64,000 nucleotides of DNA from Streptomyces halstedii (GTDB lineage Bacteria; Actinomycetota; Actinomycetes; Streptomycetales; Streptomycetaceae), in the NCBI GenBank assembly GCA_000720535.1, contig JOAZ01000003.1:186001-250000 (forward strand), read 5' to 3'. The notes beneath the pieces were generated by a model. It was not told the origin of the DNA. It did no database searches and saw only the letters and a list, made by a program, of their open reading frames with translations. Shown here piece by piece: positions 1-7,374 of the stretch. The translations under genes and the position numbers were made by a program. The stretch's first letter is position 1; every line of letters starts with the position of its first letter.

Positions 1-381
1 GCCGCCCGGGTCCTGGCCGGGGCCGTCGCCGTAGGTGCTGGACTCCGAGGAGGCGACCACCATGGGGACGCCGGCGAGCAGCGCCCCGTGGACGGCCATC
101 GAGCCCTGGAGCAGTCCGGGCGCCGCGTGCAGGAGGACGCCCTGCGGGCGGCGGGTGACCAGGCCGTAGCCGGTGGCCATGCCGACCGCGACGGTCTCGT
201 GGGTGAGGTCGAGGTAGGCGGGGGCCGGGTCGCCGTCGCGGTGGCGCCTGGCCAGGGACTCCCACACCGGGGCCCATTCGGACCCCGACGAGCAGAAGAG
301 GTAGTCGGCGCCGACGGCGGTGAAGGCGGAGACGAAGGCTTCCCCGCCGTCGGCGCCCGGTGTGTTCGCGCTGTCCTTCAT
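1..381 (-). CDS. Thiamine-diphosphate-dependent enzyme, N-terminal part (cut by window edge)
   Basis: Only the first 127 codons are present; the gene runs off the left edge. The protein looks like the N-terminal (pyrimidine-binding) domain of the acetolactate synthase / benzoylformate decarboxylase superfamily. The sequence LTHETVAVGMATGYG carries a Glu at residue 62, the position of the cofactor-activating glutamate, and a LLHAAPGL...GVPMVV stretch follows, as in this fold. Members decarboxylate or ligate 2-oxo acids. It starts 13 nt after the amidohydrolase stop and is the last visible gene of the ALDH-LhgO-amidohydrolase operon, so a 2-oxo acid intermediate of the same catabolic route is a plausible substrate. 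The exact reaction cannot be named without the C-terminal half. Confidence 0.8.
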   Translation of the reverse strand, partial: MKDSANTPGADGGEAFVSAFTAVGADYLFCSSGSEWAPVWESLARRHRDGDPAPAYLDLTHETVAVGMATGYGLVTRRPQGVLLHAAPGLLQGSMAVHGALLAGVPMVVASSESSTYGDGPGQDPGG

Positions 382-394
382 CTCAGGTGTGTCC

Positions 395-1255
395 TCAGCC
401 CTCGACCGGCCAGTCCAGGACCTCGCTGATGCCGCGGCCCATCATCCACTCCAGCTCCTCGGGGCTGAAGTCCCAGTGCTTGGTGAACTGCTCGATGGTG
501 TCGGTGTAGGTGATGCCGTGGCCGAGCAGGCGGGTGATGTCCGTGCCGTAGAAGCAGCGCTGCGGGCCCATCTTGTCGACCATCTCGCGGACGTACTTCT
601 CGATGTTCTTGTTCGGGAAGGCTTCCGTGGAGTACCCCGGCAGGGCCGAGAGCTTGACGTAGATGTTGGGGTGCTCGGCGAGGTCGGCGGTCTCGGCGAC
701 CCAGTAGCCGATGGCGTCGTCCACGCAGCGGGCCATGATGCCCATGTGGTCGATGATGATCTTCAGTTCGGGGTGCCGGGCCGCGATCTGGCCGAGCTCC
801 TTCTTCCAGATCGGCGCGTGGACCATGGTGGGGACGCGCAGTTCCTCGGCGACCGGCCAGTACCAGTCGTTCGTGCCGTCGATCATCCAGTTGCGGTCCT
901 GCGGCCGGTGGAAGGTGAGGCGCGTGCCCTTGATGTGCGGGTTCTGCGCGAAGTCCTTCAGCAGGGCCGTTCCTTCGGCCTCGTTGTCCTGGGGGACGCG
1001 GGCCATGATGCCGAAGCGGTCGGGGTGGGCCTCGCACGCCTCCAGGGCGTAGTCGATGCGGTTGCCCTCCCAGGAGGGCGGAAGGATCAGCGCCCGGTTG
1101 ACACCGGCCTCGTCCATCAGCTCCAGGGCCTCCTCGTAGGAGAAGGCCTCCTCGCGGTGGCCGTTGAGCCGGATGCGCTCACGGGCTCCGGGGACCCAGG
1201 GGCGCTCCGGGGTCTCTTCCTTCCAGATGTGGATCTGGGTGTCGACCACGAACAT
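395..1255 (-). CDS. Amidohydrolase family 2 (COG3618-like) metal-dependent hydrolase
   Basis: 286-residue TIM-barrel hydrolase. The N-terminus (VVDTQIHIW) has the D-x-x-x-H form of the first metal-binding strand, and IIIDHMGIMA near residue 155 and FYGTDITR near residue 240 match conserved blocks of the amidohydrolase 2 family, which contains lactonases (for example 2-pyrone-4,6-dicarboxylate hydrolase) and decarboxylases. GAGG before the ATG serves as ribosome binding site. It lies between the LhgO-like gene (122 nt upstream) and the thiamine-diphosphate enzyme (13 nt downstream). The upstream gap contains a copy of the island's shared motif, so it may also start its own transcript. A ring-opening or decarboxylation step in aromatic catabolism is inferred; substrate unknown. 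Confidence 0.85.
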   Translation of the reverse strand: MFVVDTQIHIWKEETPERPWVPGARERIRLNGHREEAFSYEEALELMDEAGVNRALILPPSWEGNRIDYALEACEAHPDRFGIMARVPQDNEAEGTALLKDFAQNPHIKGTRLTFHRPQDRNWMIDGTNDWYWPVAEELRVPTMVHAPIWKKELGQIAARHPELKIIIDHMGIMARCVDDAIGYWVAETADLAEHPNIYVKLSALPGYSTEAFPNKNIEKYVREMVDKMGPQRCFYGTDITRLLGHGITYTDTIEQFTKHWDFSPEELEWMMGRGISEVLDWPVEG

Positions 1256-1339
1256 GGTGAGCCTCTTTCGTTTCGAGGGGCGGGGTGGTGTGCGTCAGAC
1301 GTTAGGGCGGGGAGAGGGTGTTTGCGCAGATCCGGGCGT

Positions 1340-1354
1340 GCAAGCAGTTGTTGC
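1340..1354. promoter_or_regulatory. Candidate regulator site, copy 1 (GCAA-N7-TTGC)
   Basis: GCAAGCAGTTGTTGC followed by GCG, in the gap upstream of the amidohydrolase. Its centre is 92 nt before the start codon. It has the half-site spacing (15 bp, interrupted dyad) expected of a LysR-type operator and matches the sites at 4179-4193 and 10709-10723 in sequence and orientation. Confidence 0.5.
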
Positions 1355-1377
1355 GCGAACAGCCGGGTCGGGCGGGC

Positions 1378-2589
1378 TCAGGCCGGGTCGCCGGCGCTCG
1401 CGAACACGGCTTCGCGGATGTGCTCGGCGATGGCCATGGAGGCGGTGGCGGCCGGTGAGGGCGCGTTGCGGACGGCGGTGACGCGGCCGACCCGGTGGAT
1501 GCGGAAGTCGTCCACCAGCGAGCCGTCGGGATCGAGCGCCTGGGCGCGTACCCCGGCGCCGCCGCGGACCACGTCGTCGGTGCCCACCCCGGGCACGTAG
1601 TCGCCGGCCTTGCTCATGAAGGCGGTGACGGACAGGGAGCCGCGGTACTCCTTGATGCCGGTCCGCCAGTGCTGGGCGGCCATCTTCCACACGCCCGGGT
1701 AGGCGGCGAGCCGGGCGAGGTCCCTCACGGACACGTCGGACAGCTTGTAGCCCTCCTTGGCGAGGGCCAGGACGGCGTTCGGGCCGACCTCGACCGAGCC
1801 GTCGACGCGGGGGGTGAAGTGCACCCCGAGGAAGGGGTAGCGGGGGTCGGGCACGGGGTAGACCAGTCCCCTCACCAGGTCGGTGCGGTCCGGTTTGAGC
1901 AGCATGTACTCCCCCCGGAACGGAACGATCCGGGGGTCCTCGCGGTCCCGGGCCAGCCCGGCGACGGAGTCGGACTGGAGCCCGGCGCACAGGATCAGCC
2001 GGTCGACGCGGACGCGTTCCCCGCCGGAGCCCACCTCGATCCCGCCGGGTACGTCGGTGAGGGAGGACACCGGGAACCCGAGCCTCACCTCGCCGCCGTG
2101 GGCCACGATGTCCTCGGCGAACCGCCGGGCGACGGCCGGGTAGTCGGTGATGGCGGTCCGGGGCGAGTGGAGCGCCGCGATACCGCCGGCGTTGGGCTCG
2201 ATCTCCCTGATCTCCTCCTTGGAGATCCTGCGCAGATCGGGCACGTGGTTGTTCCTGGCCCGCAGGTAGAGGTCCTCCATGCGGCCGAGCTCGTCCTCGC
2301 GGACGGCCACGACCAGTTTGCCGATCTCCCGGTACGGCAGCCGCCGTTCCTGGCAGTAGGCGCGCAGCAGGGACACGCCCCGTACGCACAGCTCGGCCTT
2401 GAGGCTGCCGGGCGCGTAGTAGATCCCGGCGTGCACCACGCCCGAGTTGTGTCCGGTCTGGTGGACGGCGACCCGCTGTTCCTTCTCGAACACCACGACC
2501 CGGGTTCCGGGGCGGCGCAGCGCGATCTCCCGGCCGGTGGCCAGACCCACGATGCCGGCGCCGACGATGCCGATCGTCTCGTCAGCCAT
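1378..2589 (-). CDS. lhgO: L-2-hydroxyglutarate oxidase-like FAD enzyme (LhgO family)
   Basis: 403-residue DAO-fold flavoprotein. The Rossmann motif GIVGAGIVGLATG lies at residues 7-19 and the signature HQTGHNSGVVHAGIYY near residues 43-58 is typical of L-2-hydroxyglutarate dehydrogenase/oxidase, which oxidises L-2-hydroxyglutarate to 2-oxoglutarate with electrons passed to the quinone pool or oxygen. GAGGAGG sits just upstream of the ATG. It follows the aldehyde dehydrogenase by 33 nt, and length matches the family. In this operon it may oxidise a 2-hydroxy acid produced in the catabolic pathway rather than serve general metabolite repair; that is inference, and the true substrate could be another 2-hydroxy diacid. 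Confidence 0.85.
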   Translation of the reverse strand: MADETIGIVGAGIVGLATGREIALRRPGTRVVVFEKEQRVAVHQTGHNSGVVHAGIYYAPGSLKAELCVRGVSLLRAYCQERRLPYREIGKLVVAVREDELGRMEDLYLRARNNHVPDLRRISKEEIREIEPNAGGIAALHSPRTAITDYPAVARRFAEDIVAHGGEVRLGFPVSSLTDVPGGIEVGSGGERVRVDRLILCAGLQSDSVAGLARDREDPRIVPFRGEYMLLKPDRTDLVRGLVYPVPDPRYPFLGVHFTPRVDGSVEVGPNAVLALAKEGYKLSDVSVRDLARLAAYPGVWKMAAQHWRTGIKEYRGSLSVTAFMSKAGDYVPGVGTDDVVRGGAGVRAQALDPDGSLVDDFRIHRVGRVTAVRNAPSPAATASMAIAEHIREAVFASAGDPA

Positions 2590-2622
2590 CGGCGTCCTCC
2601 TCTCTGTCTGGGTGACCCGCCG

Positions 2623-4080
2623 TCAGGAGCCGAAGTGGAAGGCGACGGTCTTGACGCGGGTGTAGAAGCGCAGGGCTTCGGTGCCCTGCTCCTTGAAGGC
2701 GGAGCCGGAGTCGCGGAAGCCGCCGAAGGGGTGGTGCACGTCCCAGCCCGAGGTCGTGGTGTTGACCGCGATCTGGCCGCAGTCCGCCTCGTCCGCGAAG
2801 CGGTGGGCGGCGCGCAGGTCGCGGGTGAACACGGCGGCGGCGAGCCCGAAGGCGGAGTCGTTGACCTCTTCGAGGGCCTCGTCGAGGCCGTCCACGGGGC
2901 GCAGGACGAGGACGGGCCCGAAGACCTCCTCACGCCAGACGGCCATCTGCCGTGTGACGTCCCCGAGGACGGTGGGGCTGACGTAGCAGCCGTGGGCGAG
3001 TGCCTCCTCGGCCGGGGTGCCGCCGCCCGCCAGGACGGTGGCCCCCTCCCGTACGGCGCGTTCGATGTCGGCGAGGACCCCGCTTCGCTGTCCGGGGCTG
3101 ACGAGCGGGCCGACGACGGTGGTCCCGGAGGCGCCGGGGCCCGTCCGCAGCGCGGACACCGCCTCCAGCAGCAGGCCGGTGAACTCCTCGTACACGGAGC
3201 GCTCGACCAGGACGCGGCTGGTGGCGGTGCAGCGCTGGCCGGCCTGTCCGAACGCGGCGGTCATCAGCGCCGTGACGGCGGCCGGCAGGTCGGCGTCGGC
3301 GAGGACGACCGTGGCGTTCTTGCCGCCCAGCTCGCCCTGGAAGCGGACGGAGCGGTCGGCGAGCGCGGCGCGCAGGCCCTCGCCGACGGCGTTGCTGCCG
3401 GTGAAGGTGACCGCGGCCAGGCGCGGGTCGTCGAGCAGCGGGGCGGAGATCTCGCGGCCCCGGCCGGTGACCACGCCCAGCACCCCGGCCGGCAGGCCCG
3501 CGTCGTGCAGGGCGCGGGCCAGGTGGAGTCCGGACATCGGGGTCTCGGAGGCGGGCTTGAGGACGACGGCGTTGCCGGCGGCCAGGGCGGGGGCCAGCTT
3601 GCGGGCGGGCGTCAGCAGCGGGTCGTTCCAGGGGGTGATGGCCAGGACGACTCCGAGCGGCACACTCTGGAAGCTCGTACGGGTGTCCGGGCGCGCGTCG
3701 TGCAGGAGCGTCCCGTAGCCGCCGCGGGCGAGGCCCGCGTAGTACTCGAAGAAGTCGGCGGCCTTCTGGACCTCTCCCCCGGCCTCGGCGAGGTTCTTCC
3801 CGTTCTCGGTGACCACGTCCGCGGCGATGGTGGCGGCCCGTTCGCGGAGCAGCCTGGCCGTCTCGTGGAAGACACGGGCCCGTTCGAAGGGGCTGGTGCG
3901 CCGCCAGACGTCGAAGCCCTTCTCGGCCTCGTCGTACGCGCGGGTCACCTCCCGGGCGGTCAGCGCCGGGACCCGGACGACGGGGGCGCGGGTGTCGGAC
4001 GGGTCGTGGACCGGCAGCCACGCGTCGGCCGCCACCCACTGTCCGCCGAGAAGGGTTTCCATGGTGCGCATCTGGATCAT
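2623..4080 (-). CDS. NAD(P)-dependent aldehyde dehydrogenase
   Basis: About 485 residues, full length for the ALDH superfamily. Catalytic residues are visible: Glu250 in GELGGKN and Cys284 in GQAGQRCTATSR, with the usual 34-residue spacing; the substrate/cofactor motif TPWNDP is also present. It most resembles benzaldehyde/vanillin-type dehydrogenases. The ATG at 4080 was chosen because GGGAG lies 5 nt upstream; in-frame ATGs at 4071 and 4062 are alternatives, and an open frame continues upstream without ribosome binding site. First gene of the operon running to the left edge, divergent from the ABM monooxygenase. It probably oxidises an aldehyde intermediate to the acid. Confidence 0.88.
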   Translation of the reverse strand: MIQMRTMETLLGGQWVAADAWLPVHDPSDTRAPVVRVPALTAREVTRAYDEAEKGFDVWRRTSPFERARVFHETARLLRERAATIAADVVTENGKNLAEAGGEVQKAADFFEYYAGLARGGYGTLLHDARPDTRTSFQSVPLGVVLAITPWNDPLLTPARKLAPALAAGNAVVLKPASETPMSGLHLARALHDAGLPAGVLGVVTGRGREISAPLLDDPRLAAVTFTGSNAVGEGLRAALADRSVRFQGELGGKNATVVLADADLPAAVTALMTAAFGQAGQRCTATSRVLVERSVYEEFTGLLLEAVSALRTGPGASGTTVVGPLVSPGQRSGVLADIERAVREGATVLAGGGTPAEEALAHGCYVSPTVLGDVTRQMAVWREEVFGPVLVLRPVDGLDEALEEVNDSAFGLAAAVFTRDLRAAHRFADEADCGQIAVNTTTSGWDVHHPFGGFRDSGSAFKEQGTEALRFYTRVKTVAFHFGS

Positions 4081-4124
4081 TGCTCCCGTTCGACCGCTGC
4101 GAGCGCGGTGTTTCAGAGGGGACG

Positions 4125-4145
4125 GTGTGGTCGTCACGACCACAC
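4125..4145. promoter_or_regulatory. Perfect 21-bp inverted repeat in divergent promoter
   Basis: Arms GTGTGGTCGT and ACGACCACAC flank a single central C. The dyad sits 45 nt before the aldehyde dehydrogenase start, between that gene and the divergent ABM gene, where an operator or a transcript leader hairpin would be expected. Its sequence is unlike the GCAA-N7-TTGC motif found 34 bp further on, so a second regulator is possible. Confidence 0.5.
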
Positions 4146-4178
4146 AGGAAGTCGCCCGAGGTGACCAGGCCCGCGGCG

Positions 4179-4193
4179 GCAGACATTGCTTGC
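4179..4193. promoter_or_regulatory. Candidate regulator site, copy 2 (GCAG-N7-TTGC)
   Basis: GCAGACATTGCTTGC followed by GCG. Centre is 106 nt before the aldehyde dehydrogenase start and 89 nt before the divergent ABM start. Same orientation and near-identical right half as the sites at 1340-1354 and 10709-10723. Confidence 0.45.
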
Positions 4194-4274
4194 GCGTCAC
4201 GCACGGCCCCGGGCGCGTGAACCGTGCTGGAATCGGCACCGCCCGAAGCCCTGTGCGAACAAGGAGAAGACCCC

Positions 4275-4562
4275 ATGGCATTCGCCGTCATAGCCCACTA
4301 CCGCTGCGCCCCCGCCGACGAGGACACCGTGCGCGCCGCGCTGCTGAAGATGCGTGAGCACACGCTGGCCGAGCCGGGGAACCTCGGCTACGAGGTGCAC
4401 GCGGACGTGGCGGGTCCGGGTGCCTTCGTGCTGTACGAGCGGTACGCGGACCGCTCCGGTTTCGACGCGCACGCGGCGGCCGGCTACTTCGACGAGCTGA
4501 TCGTCAGGACGGTGCGGCCGCTGCTGACCGAGCGGACGGTCACCTTCACCGACGTCCTGTAG
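4275..4562 (+). CDS. Antibiotic biosynthesis monooxygenase (ABM) family protein
   Basis: 95-residue ferredoxin-like protein of the ABM / quinol monooxygenase group: FAVIAHYRCAPADEDTV at the N-terminus, EPGNLGYEVH in the middle and FVLYERYADRSGFDAH are the typical strands and helix. Such small cofactor-free enzymes oxidise quinols or other phenolic compounds, usually as dimers. The ATG at 4275 is preceded by AAGGAG at 4261. It is the only plus-strand gene inside the catabolic island and diverges from the aldehyde dehydrogenase operon, sharing its 194-bp promoter region with two dyad elements. A role in hydroxylating an aromatic intermediate is inferred. Confidence 0.85.
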   Translation: MAFAVIAHYRCAPADEDTVRAALLKMREHTLAEPGNLGYEVHADVAGPGAFVLYERYADRSGFDAHAAAGYFDELIVRTVRPLLTERTVTFTDVL

Positions 4563-4569
4563 GGCGGAC

Positions 4570-4611
4570 GGGGCCGGGCCGTGGGCGCGGACGCCCGCCG
4601 GTCCCGGCCCC
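4570..4611. terminator. Hairpin between convergent genes
   Basis: GGGGCCGGG (4570-4578) pairs with CCCGGCCCC (4603-4611), and the intervening bases can form a second short GGGCG/CGCCC stem. It lies directly after the ABM stop and before the stop of the convergent MetE-like gene, so it can act in both directions. No U-run, as usual in Streptomyces. Confidence 0.55.
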
Positions 4612-4617
4612 GGCCGG

Positions 4618-5667
4618 TCAGAACTCGTTGCCCCAGCAGTAGCGGGCCAGGGTCTCGACCTGGATCAGCTTGCGGCTCTGCTCCTCGGCGGACAGCAGCG
4701 GCCGGCCGGCGACGTCCTCGAAGCCCCGGGACGGGCACAGCGCCATGTCCTCCAGGTCCTTGACCTCGGCGGCGGCGTCGACGCGGACCATGACCGCGTC
4801 GATCTCCTCGATCTCCGGGACGGTCGCGTCGACCGCCCCCAGGCACGCGTCCCGGTCCTCGGGCAGCGCCCGGAGCAGGTCGAGTTCGGCGGCGGTGCCC
4901 TGGTCGAACGGCAGCACCCAGCGGTCGGCCGGGACACCGGCGTACAGCCGCTCGGCCCTGGCCCGGTCCACCGACGCGGGCGCGGCGAAGCCGGGGCTGA
5001 CCCCGATCCGTACGCCTTCGGGACGCTCCCCCGGCGGCAGGGCCAGCGCCTCCACGGCCAGGGCGTCCTCGAAGGAGAGCGCGCCGACGTCACCGGGTTC
5101 GGTGGCCGTGTGGGCGAGCAGGAGCGGGTTGGTCAGCTGGACGAGGCGCACGCCCCGGGCGACGAGCAGCCGGATCTCCGCCTGGACGATCTCCGCCAGG
5201 GCCTCACCGAGTTCCCGGGCCGACGCGGGGCCGCCGGAGCCGGCCAGGGACGGGTCGAAGCAGGTGGCGGCGAGGTAGGCGGGCGAGGGCAGGGTCGCCT
5301 TGGGCGCGATCAGGGTGAGTTCGCCGAGCAGGGCGGCCCAGTCGGCGAGCAGGGGGCCGTCCGCCTTGGGCAGGGACTCGGCCACCCAGCCGGCGAGGCC
5401 GCCGGTCACCTCGCCGGTGCGGCGGAAGCCGGAGACTCCGTCGAGGACGGCGCCGCGGAAGTCCTCTCGGGGGAAGTCGCCGTCGGTGACGACCGTGGAA
5501 CGCAGCTTGCGCTGGAAGGCCACGGCCTCCGTGACGGCGGCGCGCTCGGCCTCGCGCAGCGGCCCGGTGTCCCCGTCCCGGGCGGCGCGCTCGCGGGCGG
5601 CGAGCAGGGCGGCGGGGCGGACGAGGCTGCCGTGGTGATCGATGCGGTAGTTGAACGTGTCGGCCAT
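4618..5667 (-). CDS. Stand-alone MetE-like (cobalamin-independent methionine synthase C-terminal-like) protein
   Basis: 349 residues, about the size of the C-terminal half of MetE, with the family opening YRIDHHGSLVRP and the UROD/MetE-like barrel pattern (VRLVQLTNPLLL, GVRIGVSPG, ALCPSRGFEDV). The MetE barrel binds zinc through a His-x-Cys pair, a Glu and a late Cys. A late Cys is present in ALCPSRGF, but I cannot find a clear HxC pair; the corresponding strand reads WVLPFDQG. It may therefore be a divergent methyl- or alkyl-transferase or lyase rather than methionine synthase. Last gene of the dioxygenase operon, 3 nt after the GlcG-like gene. Demethylation of a methoxylated substrate is one speculative role. 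Confidence 0.75.
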   Translation of the reverse strand: MADTFNYRIDHHGSLVRPAALLAARERAARDGDTGPLREAERAAVTEAVAFQRKLRSTVVTDGDFPREDFRGAVLDGVSGFRRTGEVTGGLAGWVAESLPKADGPLLADWAALLGELTLIAPKATLPSPAYLAATCFDPSLAGSGGPASARELGEALAEIVQAEIRLLVARGVRLVQLTNPLLLAHTATEPGDVGALSFEDALAVEALALPPGERPEGVRIGVSPGFAAPASVDRARAERLYAGVPADRWVLPFDQGTAAELDLLRALPEDRDACLGAVDATVPEIEEIDAVMVRVDAAAEVKDLEDMALCPSRGFEDVAGRPLLSAEEQSRKLIQVETLARYCWGNEF

Positions 5668-5670
5668 GGG

Positions 5671-6183
5671 TCAGGCTTCCTTTCCGGCGGGGCTGCCCGG
5701 GACTCCGGCGGGGCTGCCCGGGACTCCGGCGGGGCTGCCCGGGGCGCCCCAGGCGGCGAACTCCAGTTCGTAGCCGAGGGACGCGAGGACGTCGTCGGCG
5801 ATCTGCTGGTCCTCGTCGGCGGTGCCTCCGGCGATGCCGAGTCCGCCGATGACCTCCCCGTCCTTCTTGATCGTGACGCTGCCCTCGGTGGCGAGGATGG
5901 GCAGGGCCGCGCCGGGCAGCTGGGAGAGCTGGGAGAAGAAGACGGGCTGGCTCTCCTGCCACTTCTTCAGCATCCGGCCGGGGCGCTGCATGATCGCGGC
6001 GGTGTACGCCTTGGCCCGGGCGATGTCCGGGGTGAGCGGGCGGGCGCCGTCCGCGCGGCGGATGGCGACGGGGAAGCCGCCGGCGTCCACGACGGCCGCG
6101 CTCACGGCCTTGCCGAGCGCCTGGGCGCGCCGGTGCGCGGCGTCGATGATCTCTTCGGCGGCGTCGAGGGTGAGGGTGCTCAT
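5671..6183 (-). CDS. GlcG/HbpS family (DUF336) protein with repeat tail
   Basis: 170 residues. The core (residues 1-about 142) has the family pattern AVVDAGGFPVAIRRADGA, ARAKAYTAA and GGLGIAGGTADEDQQIADDVL seen in GlcG of glycolate operons and the haem-binding HbpS. The C-terminus carries a low-complexity tail of GSPAGVP repeats encoded by a 21-bp tandem repeat. The start codon overlaps the stop of the alpha/beta hydrolase (ATGA), and the MetE-like gene follows after 3 nt, so it is translationally coupled in the dioxygenase operon. DUF336 proteins often sit in catabolic operons as small accessory or detoxifying proteins; the precise role here is unknown. Confidence 0.83.
   Translation of the reverse strand: MSTLTLDAAEEIIDAAHRRAQALGKAVSAAVVDAGGFPVAIRRADGARPLTPDIARAKAYTAAIMQRPGRMLKKWQESQPVFFSQLSQLPGAALPILATEGSVTIKKDGEVIGGLGIAGGTADEDQQIADDVLASLGYELEFAAWGAPGSPAGVPGSPAGVPGSPAGKEA
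5684..5743. repeat. 21-bp tandem repeat, about 2.9 copies, inside a gene
   Basis: Units at 5684-5704, 5705-5725 and 5726-5743 (truncated) are identical in their shared bases. They encode the GSPAGVP heptads at the C-terminus of the GlcG-like protein. The exact identity of the units suggests recent expansion by slippage. Confidence 0.85.
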
Positions 6184-6971
6184 ACGGCTTCCTTCGGGGC
6201 GGTGAGGGTGCGGCGCAGGCGGGCGACGGCCGCGTTGTACTGCTGGGGTGTCTCCCAGTACATCGAGTGCGGGGCGCCGGGGACGATCTCCAGATGGGAG
6301 CCGGCCACCAGTTCGTGGGCGCGGGTGACGGTCTTCACGCCGAGCACCGCGTCCCGTTCCCCGGCCAGGAAGGCGATCGTGACGCCGGAGTCCCGGATCT
6401 CGTCCAGTCCGGGGCCGTCGGTGTCGAGGTTGCGCAGGTCCTGCATGGTGGCGGTGTTGAACGTGCCCATCTGCCGGAAGAGGAAGGTGAGGTCGGCCCG
6501 TTCCCGCTGGAACTCCTTGGTGAGCAGCCGGTCGATGACGGGCAGCTTGACGGCCTCGGCGCGGTCGGCCGCGGCCAGCTCCCTCAGTTCGGGGTGGCTG
6601 ATGCTGCCGAGGGAGTGGCCGAGGACGACCGAGCTGACGCGGTCGGGGCGCTCCAGGCCGGCCCGGAGCGCGGCGATCGAGCCGATGGACTGGCCGACCA
6701 CCATGGCGTCGGTCAGGTCCTCCTGGTCGAGTACGGCGACGACGTCACGGTGGAAGGTCTGGCCGTCGAACTCGGTCCGGGGCGCGGACAGGCGGGTGCT
6801 GCCGAAGCCGCGCAGGTCGAGGGTGACGACGGTGAACGCGTCGCGCAGCGCGGCCACCTGCTGCCACCAGATGGCGTGGTGGCCTCCCGAGCCGTGCACG
6901 AACACGATCGCGGGGCCGTCGCCGTGGCGTTCGTAGTAGAGGGAGGCTCCGTCGGAATCGACGTAGGGCAT
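6180..6971 (-). CDS. Alpha/beta hydrolase (possible meta-cleavage C-C hydrolase)
   Basis: 263-residue alpha/beta-hydrolase-fold enzyme. Visible features: oxyanion loop VFVHGSGGHH (residues 23-32), nucleophile Ser95 in GQSIGS, acid in GERDAVLG and catalytic His in GAPHSMYWE near the C-terminus. Size and loops fit hydrolases of meta-cleavage pathways, which split the ring-opened product of an extradiol dioxygenase, but esterases and haloperoxidase-like enzymes have the same layout. It lies 31 nt after the small VOC gene and overlaps the GlcG-like gene by 4 nt in the dioxygenase operon, which favours a catabolic C-C or ester hydrolysis role. Confidence 0.85.
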   Translation of the reverse strand: MPYVDSDGASLYYERHGDGPAIVFVHGSGGHHAIWWQQVAALRDAFTVVTLDLRGFGSTRLSAPRTEFDGQTFHRDVVAVLDQEDLTDAMVVGQSIGSIAALRAGLERPDRVSSVVLGHSLGSISHPELRELAAADRAEAVKLPVIDRLLTKEFQRERADLTFLFRQMGTFNTATMQDLRNLDTDGPGLDEIRDSGVTIAFLAGERDAVLGVKTVTRAHELVAGSHLEIVPGAPHSMYWETPQQYNAAVARLRRTLTAPKEAV

Positions 6972-7002
6972 GGGGACTCTTCTCCTTGGCGGACGCTGCG
7001 GC

Positions 7003-7374
7003 TCAGTTGGGGCGCTTGCCGTGGAAGACCAGCTCGATCATGGTGTGGTCGGGGTCGTGGATGTAGCAGAACTTGGAGTGGTTCTCGGGGCGTTCGATCG
7101 GCCGGGTGTGGCGGATGCCCAGGTCCTTGAGGTGCTCCAGGAAGTCGTCCCAGTCGTCGACCTCGACGGCGAAGTGGTAGGGCGCCATCCGGTCCATCTC
7201 CTCGACCGGGGTGAAGTGCAGGTCGAAGTTGCCCCGGGTCATCAGCACGACCCGGGTGTTGGACTTGGGCTGGATCCTCTTCATCCCGAAGACCTTGGTG
7301 TACCAGGCGGCGGTCCGGTCGGGGTCGGTGGTGGGGAAGTTGACGTGGTGGATGTAGCGGGGTTCCTTGCTCAC
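7003..7374 (-). CDS. Small VOC (glyoxalase-like) family protein
   Basis: 123-residue single-module VOC protein. IHHVNFPTTDPDRTAAWYTKVFGM at the start and FCYIHDPDHTMIELVFH at the end are the two ends of the beta-alpha-beta-beta-beta units; early His and late Glu are candidate metal ligands. The GTG at 7374 was chosen because it overlaps the stop of the upstream fumarylacetoacetate-hydrolase-family gene as GTGA, and protein similarity to the family starts just there. It may be an isomerase, lyase or small dioxygenase-like step next to the larger extradiol enzyme; the reaction is not predictable. Confidence 0.82.
   Translation of the reverse strand: MSKEPRYIHHVNFPTTDPDRTAAWYTKVFGMKRIQPKSNTRVVLMTRGNFDLHFTPVEEMDRMAPYHFAVEVDDWDDFLEHLKDLGIRHTRPIERPENHSKFCYIHDPDHTMIELVFHGKRPN

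Noticed and set aside
1495-4164. 889-codon open frame on the plus strand across the LhgO and aldehyde dehydrogenase genes
   Set aside because: Antisense to two well-supported enzymes with catalytic motifs; composition is typical of a shadow frame.
5684-5743. Short repeats as a CRISPR array
   Set aside because: Units are directly adjacent without spacers and code for a protein tail; the 19-bp array at 16663-16719 also has no spacers.
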